From: Betaproteobacteria bacterium HGW-Betaproteobacteria-2
GTDB lineage: Bacteria; Pseudomonadota; Gammaproteobacteria; Burkholderiales; Methylophilaceae
Direction of reading: 5' to 3'
Assembly (NCBI GenBank): GCA_002842255.1
Contig: PHCM01000128.1
Span: forward strand, 1-5,121
Length of the DNA: 5,121 bases
Shown here: piece by piece, positions 1-5,121 of the stretch
Position numbering within the stretch: the first letter of the stretch is position 1
Layout of the letters: each line of letters starts with the position of its first letter
Notes under the pieces: model-generated
Databases searched by the model: none
The model's input: the letters and a program-made list of their open reading frames with translations, nothing else
Told to the model about the DNA's origin: nothing
Made by a program: the position numbers and the translations under genes

Positions 1-36
1 AGTTTCGAGAATTTGCTGTTTGCGTTCGCCTGCCAT
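1..36 (-). CDS. slmA: Partial N-terminus of a SlmA-like TetR-family nucleoid occlusion factor
   Basis: Only the first 12 codons lie in the window, reading MAGERKQQILET from an ATG at 36 down to the edge. An AAAGGA ribosome-binding site lies just upstream at good spacing, which supports this start. The Lys/Arg-Gln-Ile-Leu-x-Thr beginning is typical of the first helix of TetR-type DNA-binding domains and resembles betaproteobacterial SlmA proteins. SlmA binds chromosomal sites and blocks FtsZ assembly over the nucleoid. The position downstream of argB and a HAD nucleotidase matches the slmA neighbourhood I recall from betaproteobacteria. With so few residues, another TetR regulator cannot be excluded, so the name rests mainly on context. 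Confidence 0.6.
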   Translation of the reverse strand, partial: MAGERKQQILET

Positions 37-109
37 GTTTTTTCCTTTGCTGCTTTTACTTGTTAATTTGGTGCTTGTTGATCTTGTGACGGGTAATGCT
101 TTTTCAGGA

Positions 110-763
110 TTATAACCGAACGTGAGTAAGGGCTAACACGCTCGGGATGCGGTAGTGGACGTAGTTCGGCTTGTGCAGCCGGCGGCTGATCCAGACGGTT
201 TTCATGCCCATGCGCTTTGCCGTTCTCAATGCCGGCAGGCTGTCTTCCAGCATGACGCAGTCGCTGCCCTTGGCGCCTATGCTACGCAACATGCGGGCGA
301 AACCGCGCACGGAAGGTTTGGGGTGGAAGCGGCTGCATTCGACGCTGAACACTTCCTCGAACAGGTCGTCGATGCCGAGCAGGTAGAGCACACGGTAGGC
401 GTAATGCTGCGGCGCGTTGGTAAACACTACCTTGCGCCCGGGCAGGCACTGCAGCCAGTGGCGCAGGCGTTTGCGCTGTATCACCATCTGCGGCAGTTCG
501 GGGAACTGGTGAGTCTCGTTGAGAAAGTGGTGCGGGCTGACGCCGTGATGACGGGTCAGGCCTTTCAGCGTGGCGCCGTAGACATGCCAGTAATGGCGGC
601 GCAGCGAGTGAGCGTCTTCTTCGTCCAGTTGCAGGTGATCCATGATGTATTGCGTCATGGCCTGGTTCATGACCGGGAAGATGTGCGTGTCGGCATCGTG
701 CAGGGTGTTGTCGAGATCGAACACCCAGACGCGTTTACTGTTTTTAGAAACCTGATTTGCCAC
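110..763 (-). CDS. HAD-superfamily pyrimidine 5'-nucleotidase
   Basis: This 217-residue soluble protein carries all four HAD motifs. Motif I is FDLDNTL with nucleophile Asp16 and acid/base Asp18. Motif II is VVFTNAP with Thr115. Motif III is the HPKP Lys149. Motif IV is MLEDS with Glu173/Asp174 for Mg2+ binding. The helical cap lies between motifs I and II, at about residues 22-105. The LDNTLH opening and HPKP motif are those of the Sdt1/YjjG-like pyrimidine 5'-nucleotidase group, which dephosphorylates UMP/CMP-type or damaged nucleotides; the exact substrate is inferred. The start is a GTG at 763. The frame closes only four codons upstream and the next Met is residue 32, inside the fold, so GTG is the only plausible start. 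It has little Shine-Dalgarno character and lies inside the heptamer repeat at 760-825. The gene lies 73 bases after argB and 73 bases before the slmA-like gene, consistent with co-transcription. Confidence 0.85.
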   Translation of the reverse strand: MANQVSKNSKRVWVFDLDNTLHDADTHIFPVMNQAMTQYIMDHLQLDEEDAHSLRRHYWHVYGATLKGLTRHHGVSPHHFLNETHQFPELPQMVIQRKRLRHWLQCLPGRKVVFTNAPQHYAYRVLYLLGIDDLFEEVFSVECSRFHPKPSVRGFARMLRSIGAKGSDCVMLEDSLPALRTAKRMGMKTVWISRRLHKPNYVHYRIPSVLALTHVRL

Positions 764-825
764 AGAGCACGATCACAGAGTCATATCAAGTAAGGGTTTC
801 TCTGTGTGCTCTGTGCCCTCTGTGG
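760..825. repeat. CTCTGTG/CACAGAG heptamer repeat forming an inverted repeat in the argB-HAD gap
   Basis: On the plus strand CACAGAG occurs at 761-767 and 774-780. Its complement CTCTGTG occurs at 800-806, 809-815 and 818-824 with an exact 9-base period. The 10-base arm 761-770 is perfectly complementary to 806-815, and 775-780 to 800-805, giving an interrupted hairpin with a loop near 781-799. The array fills nearly all the 73-base gap between argB and the HAD gene and includes the GTG start of the latter. Similar CTCTGTG-type repeats occur between genes in various proteobacteria, as far as I recall. Whether it acts as a processing site, attenuator or mobile repeat cannot be told from sequence. 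Confidence 0.75.
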
Positions 826-836
826 CTGAATTTGAA

Positions 837-1721
<885 letters not shown>

Positions 1722-1754
1722 TCATCTCTCTCTGGGGGTGCGTGAACAGGGTCC

Positions 1755-1760
1755 ATTTTA
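1755..1760 (-). promoter_or_regulatory. Candidate -10 box for argB
   Basis: Read on the minus strand the site is TAAAAT, about 34 bases before the argB start codon. It matches the sigma-70 -10 consensus at five of six positions. No convincing -35 hexamer lies 16-18 bases upstream, so this is only a candidate. It sits in the single stretch from which the argB-HAD-slmA cluster would be transcribed. Confidence 0.3.
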
Positions 1761-1792
1761 CCTTGAAAAAAAGCAGGAGGCGGTGCAGAAAT

Positions 1793-1798
1793 TATGCT
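1793..1798 (+). promoter_or_regulatory. Candidate -10 box for fhs
   Basis: TATGCT lies about 60 bases before the fhs start and matches four of six positions of the sigma-70 -10 consensus. A TTGAAA at 1763-1768 resembles a -35 box, but the 24-base spacer is too long for a normal sigma-70 promoter. The assignment is therefore weak. If it is right, transcription would begin near 1805. Confidence 0.25.
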
Positions 1799-1812
1799 AA
1801 GTTTTCATGAAA

Positions 1813-1823
1813 GAACCTGGTTC
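1813..1823. promoter_or_regulatory. Perfect palindrome GAACCTGGTTC in the fhs leader, possible operator
   Basis: An 11-base perfect dyad (five-base arms around one central T) lies 35 bases before the fhs start codon. It would sit just after the transcription start if the candidate -10 box at 1793 is used, a usual place for a repressor site. It could equally form a short hairpin in the leader. I do not recognise a regulator for it, and a dyad of this size can occur by chance. Confidence 0.25.
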
Positions 1824-1857
1824 AAGTCGCGATGCTTAATTCACGGATGAGGAAGCC

Positions 1858-3531
1858 ATGCCGAGTGATATTGAAATAGCCCAGAAAGCGCAGCTGAAGA
1901 AAATCAGCGAGATTGCATCCGAGCTTGGCCTAGTCGAGAATTCAGTCGAGCTCTATGGGCGATTCAAGGCCAAGATCGACACCCGGCTTAATCCGCATTT
2001 GCAGCAGCGACCGGACGGCAAACTGATTCTGGTGACGGCGATCAGCCCCAGCCCGGCAGGCGAAGGCAAAACGACGACAACGGTGGGTCTGGGCGACGCC
2101 CTTAATCGTATCGGCAAGAAGGCCATCGTCTGTCTGCGTGAGCCTTCCATGGGCCCGGTATTTGGCATGAAAGGCGGTGCTGCCGGTGGCGGCCATGCGC
2201 AGGTGGTGCCGATGGAAGATATCAATCTGCATTTCACCGGCGATTTTGCCGCCATTGCCCTCGCGCACAATCTGCTTGCCGCACTCATCGATAATCACAT
2301 CCACCAGGGTAACGAACTGCAGATCGACCCACGCCAGGTGACCTGGAAGCGTGTGATGGATATGAACGACCGCGCGTTGCGGCAGATCGTCGTCGGTCTC
2401 GGCGGCAAGGTCAACGGCCAGACGCGTGAGGATGGCTTCGATATCGTCGTCGCTTCCGAGGTGATGGCGATCTTCTGTCTGGCGGAATCGCTGAAGGACC
2501 TCAAGCAGCGGCTGGGCAATATCGTCATCGGCTACACCTATGACGGCAAACCGGTGCAGGCGCGCGACCTGAAAGCGCACGGCGCCATGACCGTATTGCT
2601 GAAGGATGCCATCCGGCCCAACCTGGTACAGACACTGGAACATACGCCTGCCATCGTCCATGGCGGTCCATTCGCCAATATCGCCCACGGCTGCAATTCG
2701 GTGATCGCCACCAAACTCGGTTTGAAACTGGCCGATTATGTCGTGACCGAGGCTGGTTTTGGTGCTGACCTTGGAGCCGAAAAATTCATCGACATCAAAT
2801 GCCGCAAATCTGGTTTGCGGCCATCCGCCTGTGTCGTCGTCGCAACCATCCGCGCGCTGAAATACCACGGCGGCGTCGAGGTGCCGCAACTGGAGATTGA
2901 GAATCTGGAGGCGCTTGAGCAAGGGCTGGCCAATCTGCGCAAGCATGTGGAAAACGTCACGCTGCATTACGGCCTGTCTTGCGTGGTGGCCATCAACCGC
3001 TTCAATGCCGACACCGATGCCGAGATCGCACTGGTGCGCCAGCGTCTGGCGGAACTTGGTGTCAATGTTGTGCTTGCCGAACACTGGGCAAAAGGCGGCG
3101 CCGGTGCTGAAGATCTGGCGCATGAGGTGGTTCGTCTGATCGAGAGCGACAAGAGCCGCATGCAGTTCGTCTATGAAGATGGCGACCCGTTATGGGAAAA
3201 AGTACGTAAGGTCGCCACCCGGATTTATGGCGCGGCGGATGTGCATGCGCCGAGAAGATTGCGCGTGCAGATCGACCAGTTACAGGCCGACGGTTACGGA
3301 CATTATCCGATCTGTGTGGCGAAGACGCAGTATTCGTTCTCGACCGATGCCAGTGCCCGGGGTGCCGTGCAGGGGCATGTGATCACGATACGGGCGGTGC
3401 GCTTGTGCGCCGGTGCGGAATTTGTCGTCATGATCTGCGATGACATCATGACCATGCCCGGCTTGCCGAAAGTGCCCTGTGCTACGCGCATTGATATCGA
3501 CGATGAAGGTCGTGTAAGCGGGCTTTATTAA
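1858..3531 (+). CDS. fhs: Formate-tetrahydrofolate ligase (10-formyl-THF synthetase)
   Basis: Fhs uses ATP to join formate to tetrahydrofolate, giving 10-formyl-THF (EC 6.3.4.3), and acts in the cytoplasm, usually as a tetramer. The 557 residues match the usual length of about 555-560. [13 protein letters not shown] (63-75) is the ATP-binding P-loop. The family signature [10 protein letters not shown] (103-112) is followed by [15 protein letters not shown]. The second signature, [12 protein letters not shown], is at 328-339, and MPGLPKVP near the C-terminus (533-540) is also conserved. His113 stands where the first signature usually has Tyr. The ATG at 1858 has a close GAGGAA ribosome-binding site at 1849-1854. 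No folD or other folate gene is adjacent, so it appears to be transcribed alone. Its role could be formate assimilation or purine and formyl-Met supply. The TAA stop lies inside the TTAA flanking the inserted element at 3532. Confidence 0.97.
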   Translation: MPSDIEIAQKAQLKKISEIASELGLVENSVELYGRFKAKIDTRLNPHLQQRPDGKLILVTAISPSPAGEGKTTTTVGLGDALNRIGKKAIVCLREPSMGPVFGMKGGAAGGGHAQVVPMEDINLHFTGDFAAIALAHNLLAALIDNHIHQGNELQIDPRQVTWKRVMDMNDRALRQIVVGLGGKVNGQTREDGFDIVVASEVMAIFCLAESLKDLKQRLGNIVIGYTYDGKPVQARDLKAHGAMTVLLKDAIRPNLVQTLEHTPAIVHGGPFANIAHGCNSVIATKLGLKLADYVVTEAGFGADLGAEKFIDIKCRKSGLRPSACVVVATIRALKYHGGVEVPQLEIENLEALEQGLANLRKHVENVTLHYGLSCVVAINRFNADTDAEIALVRQRLAELGVNVVLAEHWAKGGAGAEDLAHEVVRLIESDKSRMQFVYEDGDPLWEKVRKVATRIYGAADVHAPRRLRVQIDQLQADGYGHYPICVAKTQYSFSTDASARGAVQGHVITIRAVRLCAGAEFVVMICDDIMTMPGLPKVPCATRIDIDDEGRVSGLY

Positions 3532-3659
3532 GGAAGCGCTGATTAAATGGCTGGGCGGGCGCCTTGTGGCGTCAAGCCGAGCTGCCTTGGCAGCCGTCTT
3601 GACGGACACAACCCTTGCGGTTGCACTTCATCCCGCTCACTCATTTAATCAGCGCCTCC
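3532..3659. mobile_element. 128-base MITE-like element with 18-base terminal inverted repeats and TTAA duplication
   Basis: The left end, GGAAGCGCTGATTAAATG (3532-3549), is the inverted complement of 3642-3659 with a single mismatch (3535/3656). Pairing continues inward between 3552-3559 and 3632-3639 with one further difference, a possible G·U pair. Both sides are flanked by TTAA (3528-3531 and 3660-3663), which looks like a 4-base target duplication. The interior has three small hairpins: CGCC/GGCG at 3560-3571, GCTGCC/GGCAGC at 3581-3594 enclosed by CGTCAAG/CTTGACG (3570-3576, 3598-3604), and CAACC/GGTTG at 3609-3623. No transposase is encoded. A GGAAG terminus and a target fitting YTAR are features of IS5-group insertion sequences, so a non-autonomous IS5-like derivative is the best inference. 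A REP/BIME-like palindromic unit is the alternative. Confidence 0.7.
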
Positions 3660-3661
3660 TT

Positions 3662-3683
3662 AAGCCGGTTCAGGCGGCTTTTT
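3662..3683 (+). terminator. Candidate intrinsic terminator for fhs, overlapping the 3' end of the cyclase gene
   Basis: AAGCCG (3662-3667) pairs with CGGCTT (3675-3680) across a 7-base loop and is followed by TTT, making a modest stem with a short T-run in the plus direction. Without the inserted element it would begin right at the fhs stop codon, where a terminator is expected. The T-run overlaps the last codons of the convergent cyclase gene. The stem is short, so confidence is moderate. Confidence 0.4.
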
Positions 3684-4656
3684 CAAAACCCTGGATCAGC
3701 ATCTGTACGAACTGGCGGATGTTGACTTCATTTTGCAGCGTAATCGAAGTAAATTCCACTGCCGCCAGATGTTTGCCCTTGTGCTCGCTGGTGCGTACCA
3801 CCTTGCCGTAGATGTCGCCGGCGTGATAGCCGATCAATGACAGGTCGATGCTGAGCTTGATGTCATCCAGCACATTGATTTTCTCGTCGAATTCGGCCTG
3901 GATGCCGAAGTAGCTGATGTTGCGAACGGTGCCTTGCAGTACTTGATCGGAGACAATCTTGTGTTCAATTTTCTGGTAGGTGAAAGGCATGCGTACCTTG
4001 ACGCGCTGGCTCCTGCGCGCTTCGCGTCTGGGTACGGTCAGGCCCAGCGATGGGATGGCGAGCACCTCATGCACCTGTACAGATTCCGCCTTGCCCTTGA
4101 CGAAGATTTCACTCGGGATGCCGGTCTTGACAAAGCTGCCAGCCTGCTTGAAGGTGTCATGGCCGATCAGGATCTGGCCGCGCAAACTGAAGGACTCGAT
4201 GCGCGAGGCGAGGTTGACGCTGTCGCCGATCACCGTGTATTCGGAATGCAGTTTTGAGCCGAGCCTGCCTGCCATGGCCTTGCCGGTGTTGATGCCGATG
4301 CCCATATAGAGCGACGGCAATTGCAGGCGGTTGTTGGTGGCGTTGATATCGTCCATCGCCAGTTGCATCCTGACGGCGCAAGTCAGGGTTCTCTGCAAAT
4401 CTTCTGCATGCGGCTTGGGGGTGCCGAAGGTGGCCATGATGGAATCCCCCATGAATTTGTCCACCATACCGTTATGCTGGATCACAATCTCGCTCATGGC
4501 AGAGAGATAGCGGTTCAGCATCTTGATGACCACTTTGGGAGGATATTCGGAGGAGACGCTGGTAAATCCGCGCAAGTCCGCAAAAAGTGTGCTGACCTTC
4601 AACTGCTGGAACTTGCCAGCGTCGTTATCCTGTGTGGGTGTTTCTGGTTCATTCAT
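3670..4656 (-). CDS. Class III (probably IIIb) adenylate cyclase fused to a C-terminal PilZ domain
   Basis: The 328-residue protein has no signal peptide or membrane segment. Residues about 20-197 form a class III cyclase domain with all catalytic positions. The metal-binding aspartates are Asp27 (LFADLRGFT) and Asp71 (KFMGDSIMATF). The base-selecting residues are Lys67 and Thr141 (EYTVIGDSVN), and the transition-state residues are Asn148 and Arg152. Lys plus Thr, rather than Lys plus Asp, is the class IIIb pattern, so cAMP is the likely product. After a short basic linker, residues about 210-320 form a PilZ domain. It has the Arg214-x-x-x-Arg218 motif and Asn246-x-Ser248-x-x-Gly251, the two elements that grip cyclic di-GMP. 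The protein may thus couple c-di-GMP level to cAMP synthesis; that coupling is inferred. The ATG at 4656 has only a weak ribosome-binding site. The gene is convergent with fhs and lies downstream of hsp20, separated from it by a terminator. Confidence 0.88.
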   Translation of the reverse strand: MNEPETPTQDNDAGKFQQLKVSTLFADLRGFTSVSSEYPPKVVIKMLNRYLSAMSEIVIQHNGMVDKFMGDSIMATFGTPKPHAEDLQRTLTCAVRMQLAMDDINATNNRLQLPSLYMGIGINTGKAMAGRLGSKLHSEYTVIGDSVNLASRIESFSLRGQILIGHDTFKQAGSFVKTGIPSEIFVKGKAESVQVHEVLAIPSLGLTVPRREARRSQRVKVRMPFTYQKIEHKIVSDQVLQGTVRNISYFGIQAEFDEKINVLDDIKLSIDLSLIGYHAGDIYGKVVRTSEHKGKHLAAVEFTSITLQNEVNIRQFVQMLIQGFEKAA

Positions 4657-4737
4657 CGGAGCTGTTTTGTGCGTCGACAGTAATGTAACGATTCTAAACT
4701 TTAATGCAGGGATGAAAAGCCTGATTGAGGTTATCGC

Positions 4738-4765
4738 AAATAAAAAAAGCGGCCTTGCGGCCGCT
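4738..4765 (-). terminator. Strong intrinsic terminator after the hsp20 gene
   Basis: Read on the minus strand, a 7-base GC-rich stem AGCGGCC/GGCCGCT (4748-4754 with 4759-4765) closes on a GCAA tetraloop. It is followed at once by a U-run, TTTTTTATTT. It lies 20 bases beyond the hsp20 stop codon and points only leftward, because the plus strand has no T-run after the stem. It should isolate hsp20 transcription from the cyclase-PilZ gene, which would then need a promoter of its own in about 4657-4737; I see no convincing one there. Confidence 0.9.
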
Positions 4766-4784
4766 AAACGAGGAGGGATACTGA

Positions 4785-5121
4785 TTATTTGATGGTGAGT
4801 TTTTTGGCGGAGCTGACGGTCTTCTTCGGCAAGGTCAGTTCCAACACGCCGTCCTTGTATTGCGCTTCAGCCTTGGCTTCATCAATCTCGTTTTCCAGTG
4901 CAAAGCTGCGTGACACGCTGCCGAAATAACGTTCGCTGCGCAGCACCCGGGTGCCTTCCTTCACTTCATTTTCCTTGCGGACTTCGGCGCTGATGCTAAC
5001 CTGGTTGCCATCGATCGTCACATGGATATTTTCTTTGGTCACGCCGGGGATCTCGGCATGGACCGTGTAATTCTGTTCCTGTTCTTCGACGTCAATTTTC
5101 ATTTGCGGTTGAGCGCTGTTT
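4785..5121 (-). CDS. Small heat-shock protein, Hsp20/alpha-crystallin family (5' end outside window)
   Basis: This ATP-independent holdase binds unfolding proteins in the cytoplasm and passes them to other chaperones. The visible 112 codons carry most of an alpha-crystallin domain. Counting from the first Met in the window (codon ending at 5102), YTVHAEIPGVTKENIHVTI (12-30) is followed by VLRSERYFGSVSRSF (53-67) and the hallmark DGVLELTLPKK (84-94). The end is LTIK. The frame stays open upstream of that Met to the edge, adding NSAQPQ. Family members are usually about 140-150 residues with a variable N-terminal arm, so the Met at 5102 is most likely internal and the gene is partial here. A strong terminator follows it. 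No heat-shock promoter can be seen because the start lies outside. Confidence 0.92.
   Translation of the reverse strand, partial: NSAQPQMKIDVEEQEQNYTVHAEIPGVTKENIHVTIDGNQVSISAEVRKENEVKEGTRVLRSERYFGSVSRSFALENEIDEAKAEAQYKDGVLELTLPKKTVSSAKKLTIK

Noticed and set aside
37..109. Possible terminator or promoter between the HAD gene and the slmA-like gene
   Set aside because: No stem with a T-run and no convincing -35/-10 pair could be found; only the ribosome-binding site of the downstream gene is clear.
155..793. 212-codon plus-strand open frame opposite the HAD gene
   Set aside because: It is antisense to a gene with all four HAD motifs, has low-complexity composition and no family resemblance.
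1942..3123. 393-codon open frame on the minus strand opposite fhs
   Set aside because: It lies wholly within a clearly real gene and its translation is rich in His, Asp, Gln and Arg with no recognisable domain, as expected for the complement of GC-biased codons.
3566..3811. 81-codon plus-strand open frame starting in the MITE-like element
   Set aside because: It runs from the non-coding element into the antisense of the cyclase-PilZ gene, with no ribosome-binding site or recognisable protein.
4785..5102. Treating the Met at 5102 as the start of a complete 105-residue Hsp20
   Set aside because: The frame remains open to the window edge and known family members have an N-terminal arm before this point, so a partial longer gene is more likely.

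Overview
The window looks like chromosomal DNA of a betaproteobacterium, possibly of the Nitrosomonadales type. The reasons are the order argB – HAD-type pyrimidine 5'-nucleotidase – slmA-like TetR gene, a moderately high GC content, and the style of the Hsp20 and cyclase-PilZ proteins. The order-level placement is an inference from remembered gene order and was not tested by a search.

Layout: bases 1-36 hold the first 12 codons of a minus-strand gene resembling slmA. Bases 110-763 (minus) encode a HAD-superfamily pyrimidine 5'-nucleotidase. Bases 837-1721 (minus) encode acetylglutamate kinase, ArgB. These three read in one direction (argB, then the HAD gene, then slmA) with gaps of 73 bases each. 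The argB-HAD gap is almost filled by a CTCTGTG/CACAGAG heptamer repeat that also supplies the GTG start codon of the HAD gene. A 136-base divergent region separates argB from fhs (1858-3531, plus), a full-length formate-tetrahydrofolate ligase.

Converging on fhs is a minus-strand gene (3670-4656) joining a class III nucleotide cyclase domain to a C-terminal PilZ domain, with both sets of key residues present. The fhs/cyclase junction carries a 128-base MITE-like element (3532-3659) with 18-base terminal inverted repeats, flanked by TTAA duplications that contain the fhs stop codon. The last gene, at 4785 to the right edge (minus), is a small heat-shock protein of the Hsp20 family. It is cut by the window edge and followed by a clear intrinsic terminator.

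The genes do not form one pathway. ArgB commits glutamate to arginine synthesis, Fhs loads formate onto tetrahydrofolate for C1 metabolism, the HAD protein probably acts on nucleotides, and Hsp20 holds unfolded protein. The cyclase-PilZ protein is the most interesting gene because it could link c-di-GMP sensing to cAMP production. The MITE-like element and the heptamer repeat are the main non-coding structures. I see no RNA gene, CRISPR array, phage or defence system.
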